This document shows positions 22,148-32,123 of a DNA stretch of 64,000 bases, one piece after another. The notes beneath the pieces were generated by a model. It saw only the letters and a list, made by a program, of their open reading frames with translations, was not told where the DNA came from and did not search any database. The translations under genes were made by a program, and so were the position numbers. Source of the DNA: Sarcomyxa edulis (Eukaryota > Basidiomycota > Agaricomycetes > Agaricales > Mycenaceae); contig QUOL01000001.1 of NCBI GenBank assembly GCA_009761415.1, positions 2,604,001 to 2,668,000 on the forward strand. The letters run 5' to 3'. Position 1 is the first letter of the stretch. The number at the start of each line of letters is the position of its first letter.

Positions 22148-22733
22148 ATGCCCCATACATAGTATAGTCAACAATTTGACGCTTAAAATCATGTCCCGAA
22201 CGTCCTTCTTGGAAGAATGCTCATACAGACTGCAGGATTGCGAAGTTCGATCTCACACAAATTCATTCATCGTCGCCCGCGTGATGCTGATATCTGATAT
22301 CGAGGCCAACGGGAATCGCCATGCACGCTCGATGCTCCACAAAACCAATAACATTCGGCTCAAACATTCGCATCCTTGGTACTTCTTTTTTCACTCGCCT
22401 GACGACAAATATTACCGCAGCGGTCGCGTCTCAAATACCTGCCCCGCTGCTCACTGATTTCAGGCTGTCGTCAAGGATCGTCAAAAGGGGCTCCACATTT
22501 AGAACTTCTAGTGGTTTCATGGATCAAGAGAGTTTAGAACTTCCGGTGGAGCCATAATTGCGATCTCAAGAACATGTTGGCGGGACAGATATAAAGCACT
22601 ATTCCCTCGCAAGTCAGAAGTAACTGCCTCCCCGTTTCGATCTGGTCATCGTCGACATACACTCATTTTACCGTCCAGTCTTTCCACGATCTATCAGATA
22701 CTCCTCCCTTCTTCATCCTCCCTATACCACAAA
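22148..22733. other. Intergenic promoter region of the secreted repeat protein
   Basis: Nearly 590 bp with short open frames that show no recognisable protein. It carries a TATAAA box (listed separately) and a CT-rich stretch at about 22680-22730 just before the next start. Confidence 0.55.
22590..22595 (+). promoter_or_regulatory. TATA box of the secreted repeat protein gene
   Basis: TATAAA within GATATAAAG lies 139 bp before the start codon at 22734. A pyrimidine-rich leader follows, a common layout for strongly expressed fungal genes. Inferred from position only. Confidence 0.5.
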
Positions 22734-23981
22734 ATGTTGTTCACTAGCAGTTTCATTCTCGCTCTGTACGCCGGTGCATCGAATGCCTATCCCGTGGGTT
22801 CGTTGGTAAGTGCATCTACAAAGCTATGTATCATCTAGCATGACTTATCACCTTTTTTTCTCATTTCTAGTCACTCGTTGCCAAAAACATAGATGCTCGT
22901 GACCCACTCACTGTATCTGTATCCGTACGTCCCATATTCGACGAAGACATGATCGAGTAACTGATTTTCTTGCTCAGGACACGACGAATGCTGTCTCTGG
23001 TCTTGTTGGAGGAGTGGTCGGAGCGGTCGGAGACGTTGCCACTCCCGTCATCTCTACTGTTGAAGGAACTGTTGGTGGTGTCCTCCGACGCGACATCGTC
23101 TCGGGTGTCGTCGACACTGTCGGTCAAGTCGCGAGTCCTATCGTTTCTACAGTCGAAGGGATCGCCAGTCCCGTTATCTCTGCCGTTGAAGGTACCGTCG
23201 GAGGCATCCTCCGTCGGGACATCATTTCCGACGCATTAAACACCGTCGGCGGAATCGTGAACCCAGTCGTCTCGACTGTCGAAGGCGCAATCGCTCCAGT
23301 CATATCGACTGTCGAGAGCACTGTCGATCCCGTCATCTCTACTGTCGAGGGTACCGTTGGAGGTATCCTTCGCCGCGATATCATCTCTGATGCCCTCAAC
23401 ACTGTCGGTTCGGTCGTGAACCCCATCGTATCGACTGTTGAAGGCGTAGTTGCCCCAGTTGTTTCGACTGTGGAAGGCGCAGTTGCTCCAGTTATTTCTA
23501 CTGTCGAGAGCACCGTCGATCCTGTCATTTCTACTGTCGAGGGAACTGTTGGAGGCATTCTTCGCCGTGACATCATCTCCGATGCCCTGAACACCGTCGG
23601 TGGAATCGTGAACCCCGTTGTCTCGACCGTCGAAGGCGCAGTCGCCCCAGTTGTTTCGACTGTTGAAGGCACAGTTGCGCCAATTGTTTCCACTGTTGAG
23701 AGCACCGTCGCTCCTGTCATTTCCACTGTCGAGGGAACTGTCGGAGGCATTCTTCGCCGCGACATCATTTCTGGCGCCCTCAACACTGTGGGCTCGGTTG
23801 TAAACCCCGTCATTTCGACTGTCGAGAGCACTGTTGATCCCGTCGTTTCGACTGTTGACAGTACTGTTGCCCCCGTCGTTTCCACTGTTGAAGGTGTAGC
23901 TGGCTCTGTGAGTTCTTTCAGCCTTTGCTCAACATCTTGCTGACTTGAGTTTGATAGGTCCTCGCTGCTGTCCCACTCTGA
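22734..23981 (+). CDS. Secreted tandem-repeat protein with Kex2-type sites (KEP-like peptide precursor)
   Basis: No known protein is recognised. Four exons (22734-22805, 22871-22924, 22978-23907, 23958-23981), all joined in phase 0, give 359 residues. Residues 1-18 (MLFTSSFILALYAGASNA) form a signal peptide. The rest is built from an 11-residue module, consensus V-x-P-V-[IV]-S-T-V-E-[GS]-T, present 17 times. Five times the modules are interrupted by TVGG[IV]LRR followed by DI[IV]S. The Arg-Arg pairs are encoded at 23086, 23212, 23371, 23563 and 23755. Dibasic sites in a repeated secreted protein are the hallmark of Kex2-processed repeat proteins. Cleavage would release chains of 42, 53, 64 and 64 residues plus two end pieces. 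There is no cysteine in the repeat region. No UstY-like (DUF3328) or tyrosinase gene lies nearby. It could instead be a structural cell-wall or surface protein. Confidence 0.8.
23035..23895 (+). repeat. Minisatellite-like coding repeat, 33-bp unit with 60-bp spacer
   Basis: The 861 bp consist of seventeen 33-bp modules and five 60-bp spacers, the spacer encoding TVGGILRRDIISDALNTVGG or a variant. Module counts between spacers run 1, 2, 3, 4, 4, 3. The distances between successive Arg-Arg codons are 126, 159, 192 and 192 bp, differing by exactly 33 bp or zero. Third-codon positions differ among copies, so the copies are not freshly duplicated. Confidence 0.9.
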
Positions 23982-24211
23982 ACAATTCTGAAAGTGACTG
24001 CTCTTCACATTATATACCCAGCCGTTTCAGCTGTGCTAGGATTGCTTTTCGCTCTTTAAATACTTCTCTACGAAGTGCTTGTATACCGTAAACTACAAGG
24101 TGTAACACTGTTACGGTTGTTGATTCTGGAAGACGCTGAGCAAGCGCTGTTTGAATTTGACCTTGTTGTCTTCGAGGAAGCAGAAAAAAACCAAAGTTAT
24201 CTCACTCAGGG

Positions 24212-25397
24212 ATGGCCAACGATTTCGAAGACATCGCTTCTTGGAATAGCACGTCCAACAACCAAACTTTTGTTCTTCATACTGTCTACATTCGCCATTA
24301 TGATTCTCTAGAAAACTCAGAATGTACTATGATAGTTGACTCTACCATCGTCCCTCTTCTTCCCAAAAGTGCCGTCGCTCTCCATCCAGCACCTGCAGAC
24401 TCATTCAAGATCGCTAGTGCAGGGAATAAGGGTGCCGGCATGTTTGCAACTTGTGATATACCAGCGGGTGCACTCATCATCGTCGAGCACCCTGTCATCA
24501 TAACCCCTGCCTTGGTCTCTCTCCCTCGGGATTCTGGCGTATACGAGGCCTTGTTTCGTCAACTCCCTCATTCTGCGCGTCAAGAGCTTCTCACCATGGT
24601 CAATTCAAGGTCCACGGAAGAGTGCGGAAGCGAGGAGGAAGGCATATCGCGTACCAATGGCACGGGAATCGACTTACCCGTACCTATATCGCTGGCAGAT
24701 AATCCCGAAGCCATGGAATATGGTGCAGTTTTCCTGAAAATAAATAGAAGCAATCACAGGTATGGGTTCCATTCCCGTATATTTCTACACTCTGAACTTT
24801 GTGACTACGAAATTGGAACATAGTTGTGGCCCAAACGCAGCACAGAAATGGGATATCTCCTCCTTTTCTCTGTCTCTCTATGCACTCCGTCCCATTCGCG
24901 CCGGGGAAGAAATCACGATGATTTATACCGATGTTACTGCATCTCGGAAAACTCGTCAAGAGAAGCTACATCGTCTGTATGGCTTCGAATGTACATGTCC
25001 TTATTGCGACCTCGCGGACGATGAGGCGATTGCACGAAGTGACCTAGCCCGAGCGGAATTGCGCGATTGGAGACATACCCATCCGGGCTTCCTAAAATGG
25101 TCGACAGATATGTGCCGAGAAGATGACACCATAATCAAATCCCATCAACGCGCACTGGATATCATCGAGCAAGAAGGAATGCATGGCCTCCAATGCACGT
25201 ACTTCGATGGAATTGCATTAAGTTATGCGATGCTCGGGGACGAAGAACAGTTCTCGGTATGGGGCAAAAAAGTCTTGGCTATCTCCGCTATACAGGATCC
25301 CGACAGGGCTGCTGAGTATACTCGCTGGCTCTCGAATCCCAAGTCAATGAAGAAATGGGGATGGAGAACGAAGCAAAGACTCCGTGAGCTCATCTAG
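24212..25397 (+). CDS. SET-domain protein (SET5/SMYD-like fungal family)
   Basis: A putative protein lysine methyltransferase; substrate unknown. The SET domain opens with FKIASAGNKGAGMFATCDIP and AGALIIVEHPVII. One intron (about 24759-24822) splits the key motif. Splicing gives NRSNHSCGPNAAQKWD, the SAM-binding/catalytic NHSCxPN motif. Then come ALRPIRAGEEITMIYTD, with the conserved Tyr, and the post-SET cysteines in FECTCPYCDLA. The C-terminal ~120 residues are helical, as in relatives. There is no MYND finger. The start at 24212 is the first Met in frame; a later Met (24332) is also possible, because the first ~40 residues do not look conserved. The stop is at 25395-25397. Confidence 0.9.
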
Positions 25398-25629
25398 TGT
25401 CCTAAATCAAGTCATCGTTCTCAATTCATCTTGCAGAAGCTCCTGGCCGACGCAGAGCTCAAGCAGAGGCTCAGCAACCACAGCCATGACATCTCAATAT
25501 GTTTGGATTTGGAATGTATAGTATTCACGCAGATAATGGATATCATTTCGTTGTGTTAGTACGCTAGTGCGAGATATGTTAGATCCGGTAATCGTCCATC
25601 CACACGAACTATTTTACAGGTGTACAAGG

Positions 25630-27406
25630 TCAGGCTTGGTGATGAGCCTCCCTGATAGCCCCACATAAAGATAATGTCTGATCCGTTTCTTCGAGTACTG
25701 CTTGAACTGATACAGTTTTTAGTCAGCTTGCCAATTCACCTGGAAGATTGAACCCTTGACACTCACCCTTGACTCGATACTGCGATTGTCTCTGTTCGAA
25801 TTCATCGCACGTAGCCCGTAGCATAGCACGCTGATCACGGAGCGCCACTTCCACTTTCTCGAGATGTGTGGTCTCTAAACGAAGCCGTTCCAGACTCTGG
25901 GCGACGTTCTCGTGCAATGCCTCTAAACCAGCCATCTGTCTCATGTAAGTCGCGTGCGTCTCTTCCCAATTTTTACCTGAAGTTGATCGTCGTTAGTTGA
26001 TCGCCCAGGTCCTCGTGTTTGACTGAAAACAGTGAACTGTTAGAAACGAACCGGAAACTTCCACTTCACGAACAACTTCCGTATATTTGGAGATCTGGTC
26101 AGCCCAATCACGATCTTCGGCCCACGACACCCTCTTTATATCTCCCAAACTATTCCTCTTGATGCAACTCCTTCGTCGAGGAACTGCATCACGGGGAACA
26201 GCTGTTTCTTCCGCAGGAGGCGAGGGAAGTGAAGGTAGAATTGTGTCATCGCCATCGACGCTAGCTCCGTCGCTAGCATTTGATACAATTATTCGAGGGA
26301 AACCTATTGCTGCAGTGTCCGAATCCCTGAAACGTAAGAGGTGCGGCAAAGGTGGAGGAGAACCAAGTCCACCCATATATTCCATCGAGGGAGGTTCAAC
26401 TGTGAGCCACGATTTCGGTGGTGGGGATGGGGGAAACGGTTCTGGCGCCTGAGGCTGAGGTTGCACTTCATGGTGGATGGGACTATAACCAGATTCCTGT
26501 GGCTCCTCTGTCAAAATGGGAAGAGGCGATACATCAACTTTGGGAAGTGCAGGAGTAGCCATTGGGGGGATCGATGGCGTTTCTACGTCCTTGGACACGT
26601 ATTTCTTCTGTGGAGGGGACGGCATTTGTGACTCCCACGATGATCGCTTCGAAGAAGAGCGAGCAGAAGAGACCTTGCTGTGGCCTTTAGACGACTCCCT
26701 TGCGCACCGACTGCAGCAATACGAGTTTCTTCGGGAGACAGAATCGACTGAATGTGACGGATTCGGGGGCTCCCTGATGGCTTCGTCTCGAAGCCACTTT
26801 TCCAACTCTTTCATTCGAAAATCGGCAGGGGCATGCACAGTGTGAAAAGCGAATGATTCTCCATGGCTATGACCATGTCTGGTGCGCAATGGGGAGGACG
26901 GTTTAGTGAGTCGCTGACATTTCCGTATCATGCGATCCTTCAGATGACGGATCTGCAGGATGCGCTCCCACGAAGGGGGTTTCTTAGCCAGCTCGGTGAT
27001 CTCCACTTTCAAGAGTTGTTCGTACATCGATGCTGTATTTGGAGGCAGCAATACCTAGAGATATGAACCGGATCAGTTAATCGTGCCTTTGTGGAAAGAA
27101 TTCCGTCCTCGTTCACCTTGAGCTGATTGGGTGTATCGGTGCATTGTAGGTATCGCCATCCTTTAGTAGCCTTCTCGTCGTAAGGTTCGAGTTGGCCCCT
27201 GACTGGGCTCGGTCGACGATAATCGAGAGTTATCGGATACTGAGTCGAATCTTTATGTCCAGTACGGTGCATGGATGTAGGGAACAAGAGACCTTGGAGT
27301 GAGGCAAATCGTGATTGTCTGGGAAAATTCGTGATGTCTCGTGGAGGCTAGTTACATACTCTCGGACGGGCAGAAGCGACGGAATATCTGGCATCGACGT
27401 TGCCAT
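25630..27406 (-). CDS. Uncharacterised proline/serine-rich protein with PP1-docking-like motif and coiled coil
   Basis: No family recognised. The start at 27406 reads MATSMPDIPSLLPVRE. It is spliced (donor at about 27357, acceptor near 27324) to QSRFASLQGLLFPTSMH, then DYRRPSPVRGQLEPYDEKAT and GWRYLQCTDTPNQLK. Exon 3 is long (about 350 residues). It begins with a short helical part (MYEQLLKVEITELAKKPPSW), followed by Ser/Pro-rich, probably disordered sequence. Near its end is the motif DIKRVSWAED (about 26113-26140), which fits the RVxF docking site for protein phosphatase 1. The last exons form a coiled coil, with LEALHENVAQSLERLRLETT and EKVEVALRDQRAMLRATCDE, and end IREAHHQA at 25630. A scaffold or phosphatase regulator is possible, by inference only. 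Confidence 0.75.
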
Positions 27407-27772
27407 TTTCCGACACGAGGCTACATCGGGTGTGTCATGATGTTTTGAATCAGACGAGGTTGTCGACGCGTCCGTTAAGCGTCCGAAGTGAGCGAGGGGG
27501 ATAAGTACAAGCTTTGATTGCAGTTGCACGCTTCAGTGGTTGTTCTCCGCTCCAATCCCGCTGCAAGCAATGTATACTTACGATCATGTTGTCACGTCCT
27601 CACCGGCCGTTTCCGTCTCTCAATCAGATTCGGTATATCTCATTGGTCGGGTATCTCATTACGTGGATGCAAAGGCGTGTTGATGCACGTTGGCGTACCT
27701 TGCCAAATTATACACACCCAAATATCTCCAATCAGCTCAAAAATCCGATACTGATGATGGGACCAAGCATAT
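27407..27772. other. Intergenic region between REV7 3' end and the proline-rich gene
   Basis: About 370 bp that hold the presumed promoter of the leftward proline-rich gene and the REV7 3' flank. No coding exon or repeat is visible. Confidence 0.5.
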
Positions 27773-28867
27773 TCATGCCTTCGGTAAGTTACCCTGTGTA
27801 TCGTCTGGGTTCTTCTCCCTTCGCAGTTTTTCCTCGGACTCTTGAACCGTTAGCGAGAGCTAAGAGAGATTTTGTCAGTCATCGCAACGATGCTAGGAAA
27901 GGGCATGTGCGGCTTACATTGATAATCCCAGTATTGACTGCGCGGACCATATGGAGTTCAGCTTCATCCGATGCGCCAAAAGTCGTGTGGTTGGTATCGG
28001 CAGGTACCCACGGCGGAGGGTCCTAGAATAACGAATAATGAGACGTAGGGCAGACGAGAAGACACGAGTTTGATCAGTACCTTCCCGTGAGTAACGGTAG
28101 GGGCCTTGTCATCTTTGAGTTCCAGGATTATGGCGAAAGATACGTCGTCTAAGAAGAACGAGCATGAGACCTGTCCTTCTATCTGTCGAGTGACGATGTA
28201 GACTAACCTCCCAGATACATCTGTCCGAGCTGAGATTCTATCATGTTCAGTTTGACCAAGAAGGATCGAAAATATTGAGCAAGGGAAATGGAGGATATAG
28301 CATCCTCCACGCTTCAATGGAATCAACGAGTGATGTCAATCAGAGGAGGGAAATAAATACCTTGTGTCTTTTTCGAAAGGTTCTACGCTTATCATACTCT
28401 CCAAAGAGAATATGAAGCGCTCCAGTGCGACTTCTTCCTTGTCTTTGATGACGACTACCACCTTATCGATGGTTCCCTGATTGACAGTATGTCAGTTATG
28501 AGACTTTTTCCTCGTCAAAAATTACACGGCTTGATTTACATACTTGAACGAGCTCTTCACCTATCGCCTTAACGGCGCCAGAGATATATTCATTGAGAGC
28601 AGGATGACGCGATTGGAATACAGGTGTGTCATATTTCTTTCGTCGAATGAACAAGTCGGCGGGGTATATCTGCCGCACGTAAAGAATAGTGTGTATGGCA
28701 ATCTCGACTGTGTTGCCAATCAGTACGACGCGTCAAGATGACAGTAGAGAAGAACGCACTAAATTCAGTGATTCCGCGGACGGTTTCTGGCGTCCTCAGT
28801 CAGCGTTGGATTGAATTGAAATGAAATGCCACTACTCACGATTGAAAGTCAAGGAGGATGCTGCCAT
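27773..28867 (-). CDS. REV7: HORMA-domain protein REV7 / MAD2L2 (polymerase zeta subunit)
   Basis: The adaptor subunit of translesion DNA polymerase zeta, bridging REV3 and REV1. The short first exon, MAASSLTFN, starts at 28867. Splicing through a ~30-nt exon gives QTVRGITEF and then IEIAIHTILYVRQIYPADLF with IRRKKYDTPVFQSRHPALNE, the most conserved part of REV7. Next are GTIDKVVVVIKDKEEVALER, then a SSISLAQYFRSFLVKLNMIE exon, CSFFLDDVSFAIILELKDDK, and the safety-belt region DPPPWVPADTNHTT with ASDEAELHMVRAVNTGIIN. The last exon reads LSLTVQESEEKLRRE and ends NLPKA at 27773-27775. All junctions obey GT-AG. About nine exons in 1.1 kb, a compact gene. It shares a 219-bp divergent promoter with the MYND gene. 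Confidence 0.92.
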
Positions 28868-28956
28868 CTACATAACGGTCCAGTTCAAGGACGTTTGTCG
28901 GACGTCTAAAGCTGTCCAAGTTTGGTCCTATCTGGTAGAAATTTGAAAATGGCGTG

Positions 28957-28968
28957 CACGTGCACGTG
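28957..28968. promoter_or_regulatory. Tandem CACGTG E-boxes between REV7 and the MYND gene
   Basis: Two adjacent CACGTG hexamers form a perfect 12-bp palindrome in the 219-bp divergent promoter, 90 bp from the REV7 start and 118 bp from the other start. CACGTG is the known core site of bHLH factors such as Cbf1. Use here is inferred. Confidence 0.5.
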
Positions 28969-29085
28969 TGTGCGACTGTGTAGTTCTAAGGAAAGACCCC
29001 TAAAAACATACAAAAACTCTACGCGCTCTAATCGATCGAATCTCCTAGATCCATCCTTTGATACTATCAAATCTGGGTTACTGCA

Positions 29086-31363
29086 ATGTCGGGTCGCAAG
29101 TATCTATCAGACGAAGAGATAGCTAGATTAGCCTCCACGATGCGCGTTGCTGATCCTGATGTCGATAACGGCGCGTTTGATTCCGTTAAACGGAACGATG
29201 CTTTAGTCTGGTTGAAGCTTCTCGGAGTACAAGGTCTCTTTCCCAACTCACCTATTTCGGAAGAAGATGCAAAGAAGAGGCTCAGAGGGGCCCTTTGGGA
29301 CGTCCAAAGGTTAGCTCCTTGACGTCATTCTGATGGCTTGTTCACATCTTTCTCAGACTGGATTATCTTTTTCCGGGAGCAAACCTTGCAGACACGGGAA
29401 CACTAGGAATAGATAGCCTTCCTGCTTGGCCCAACTGGGAAGACCCACATCCAGAGCTACGAAGTGACACTCTTGGGGTGAGACAGTTGGACGGCTACAA
29501 AGACGCCAACAGGCTAGACTCGTGAGTGTTTCAAGCGCATGCATGAGTTTTATGTTTTTTCATCGGAGCACTGTTCCAGTTATGTCTTTCGTCATTTTCA
29601 ATTGTCGGCCTTCACCCAGATAGAAAACATGACAGGCAGTGCAATGAATGCTCCAAAGGACATAAGAGGAGCTTGGGATGGTGCTAAAGTTGTCATGGTG
29701 AAGGCAGCTACGGATATCACAAGAGAGGGTCCGTTGATATATCATTTCCAAGAGAACCACGCTGACCCTTGTGTAGGTGGGAAGGATACTCCATTCGTCT
29801 CATACATCGTCCCGGATAGTCAAATTGTCTTGATCATGGAGATACTTGAGGTTAAAGAATGCGCGTGGCCAGAACCTTCCGAGAAGGTATTTTTGCCACT
29901 ACTGCAACTTTACTCGTTAACAGATACTGCGTTCAGCTTATGGGATTGATAAGAACTTGTCAAGAAACAAAATTTGGCCACCCTGCATCCGGTCTGCTAA
30001 GCTCATTTTGCAGTGCTTTGCAAAATACTGATAGTATCATAGGTCCTCTTGTGCCGATGTTGCGAACTCCAAAATTTCCACTCGTCATCGTGCGTTACTC
30101 GTACATGGAAGGCCGGCCTAAGGTATGCAGCTTGTTGCACGATCTCCACTCTGTCACTGCTGATATCACTTAGGGAGGATCCCAATTCACTTTGCATCTT
30201 GAAGAACGCCTGCGCAAAATGGTTCCAGGAACCTCCGCTAAAGCAGCCCGCGAAAAACTACAATACCACATGGGTGCGGCCGAGGATGTGGCAGAAACGC
30301 ATCTCCGCATGTTTGCACGGCTATTATCATTCAATTCGGAGCTCGTGGATCGCAGATATGTATCGGAGTTGCAATCGCACTGGAAAGGGGTCACGCAAGA
30401 TGTCATCAAAGAGACCAAAATCAGCTTCTTCGTTCCGTGTCTGAGGATGCGCTTCCGGTATCAATATCCATATTGTCTTCTGCTCATACATCTACTCGAC
30501 TCACAGACTGACTATAGTACTCTCGAACAAATTGAGACGGGTATCACAACGACACCACCGAAGTTGTGCAATGCGTGCGGCAAGGAGGTAGAAAAGACGA
30601 TGTGCGCCGCGTAAGTGCACATCCATCATCCGTCCCGATTTTTGCTTGTACACTTATTCGACGAACACAGGTGCAAATCAGTGGTAGGCATTCAATGTCT
30701 TGTATCCAAAGCTCACCACCTTATTTCTTGTGATTATAGTTCTATTGCAACGGGGTATGCAATAAAGCCGATTGGCCCAAGCACAAGGCCGACTGTAAAT
30801 TCTCGAAACGTATTCTGGAAAACGATCCCACACTCCCAACGAATAAGCTATACGTCCCCACCAGAACCTACGTCGATTTTGTCCTCGAACACGGTTTCGC
30901 AGTCGAGCAAGAGGCTATCAAGCTTTGCGGACTGGCACCGGTGGGGGATTGCCCTGTTAACGAATACGGAAGCGAACGATTCATCGTTCGCACTCAAGCT
31001 CCTCCTGATTATACTGTCGCCGGAGGCTTCAAGGGCCAAACGGTATTCCTATTTGACCGCCGCCGAAGCTTCCAGCTGAGAACGGGCCCAGGCGATCCTG
31101 TGTTCGCTGTACAAACTAAGATGAACATTAGTATCCCCTTCCACGCGGAAGGACATAAGAAGCTCATGAGGCTGCTTGCGATGAAAGGAATACAACGTCA
31201 GCAAGTGGATTTGTGGGGACGCCGAGTTGGCGATTGTTTGGAATTGGAGTGAGTGGCACTCCGGAGCCAAAGTGACCGGATTTTGATCTCATGAAATCTG
31301 AACCTCTCTTTTTCTAGCCTTGAAGACCTTCCATCACCGAATTTGAAGGAAGTATCGTGGTAA
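29086..31363 (+). CDS. MYND-type zinc finger protein, fungal
   Basis: Function unknown; MYND fingers usually bind proline-rich partner proteins. The start at 29086 reads MSGRKYLSDEEIARLASTMR. The N-terminal half is conserved-looking but has no named domain: VWLKLLGVQGLFPNS, DYLFPGANLAD, SAFTQIENMTGSAMNAPKDI, then GGSQFTLHLEERLRKMVPG. The finger is split over three exons (to 30611, a 13-nt exon around 30670-30683, and from about 30741). It reads CNACGKEVEKTMCAACKSV and FYCNGVCNKADWPKHKADC, giving all eight ligands (seven Cys, one His). The C-terminal part, TYVDFVLEHGFAVEQEAIKL and onward, ends NLKEVSW at 31361-31363. There is no SET domain. The exon at 29570-29900 is clear; the 29880-30060 junctions are approximate. 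A decayed copy of its 3' part lies just downstream. Confidence 0.85.
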
Positions 31364-31429
31364 AACTCGAAAAAATGTAATTTGTTCTACTAATGTAGTG
31401 CCACTCAAAATCCACCCGAACATTTCCTG

Positions 31430-31660
31430 GGAAGGGAATATTTCGGTCAGACTTCTTCCTGTGTGACCGGAAGACGAAGCTTTCAATCGAGGACGGGTCA
31501 GGGGATCATTTGATAGCTGCTGCACGCGGGGTGGGGGTGGCCATCCCGCTCCACTCACAAGAATATATAAGCTCAAGAAGCTGCTTGCCACGAAAGGAAT
31601 TTGGTGTTAGCTTTTGTGTTTGTGGAGGCGTCGAGTTGAAGATTGTTCACAGTCTAATGT
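31430..31660 (+). pseudogene. Decayed partial duplicate of the MYND gene 3' end
   Basis: The DNA matches the MYND gene at about 31030-31250 in order and orientation. Matching words include CGAAGCTTTCAATCGAGGAC against CGAAGCTTCCAGCTGAGAAC, CTGCTTGCCACGAAAGGAAT against CTGCTTGCGATGAAAGGAAT, and GTGGAGGCGTCGAGTTGAAG against GTGGGGACGCCGAGTTGGCG. Frame changes and stops interrupt it, and the N-terminal part and zinc finger are absent. It is a tandem duplication remnant beginning within 70 bp of the parent stop codon. Confidence 0.8.
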
Positions 31661-32123
31661 TAGATATTGTGCAACATGAATGAGACAGTGACGAGTCTAG
31701 ATTGGATGACTGGAGGCATACAAAGAGTGCGGCATCAGGAAGATGAGACAGGACGTGGTAAGAAGACCGCTCAACCTTCAAGTGGTCTACAACACCCTTC
31801 ATCCTTGCCTAACAAATCAGAGCACCGGACTGCTGATGATCTCTGGATTGGATCCAATGCTGCTGGGAACCGTAGCGAGAACAATATTTCTGTCCGCTCG
31901 GCTCTCTACTGGCAACAACGATCTGTGTCTGATACTACCACAATTGAGAAAAGAACGTACACTCTATATCAACAGCAATTATGTCGTGTGTGTCGCTTTG
32001 AGATGTCCGGGTGTTTACTAGGTGGGCAGTCCTGTTCTCTAGAGTGCTGCGGAAGTTATGTCTCCAATTAAGTCTGCGAAGGAGGGACGCGGAAAGGGTG
32101 GAAGCAAGGTCAGCACTGGTATT
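31661..32123. other. Unassigned stretch after the pseudogene
   Basis: Open frames on both strands (for example 31667-32071 plus) show no recognisable domain and mixed composition. It may be more decayed duplicated sequence or the 3' flank of the DUF6534-type gene. Confidence 0.4.

Noticed and set aside
23035..23895. Regular direct repeats resembling a CRISPR array
   Set aside because: The repeats are translated in one frame, have no unique spacers, and lie in a eukaryotic spliced gene.
23124..24008. 294-residue open frame on the minus strand, rich in STVE and RRRMPP repeats
   Set aside because: It is the antisense mirror of the coding repeat at 22978-23907; periodic codons on the plus strand keep the opposite frame open. 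It lacks its own start context, while the plus strand has a signal peptide and clean introns.
31667..32071. 134-residue plus-strand open frame after the MYND pseudogene
   Set aside because: No recognisable domain, no splice context and unremarkable composition; more likely non-coding or decayed DNA.
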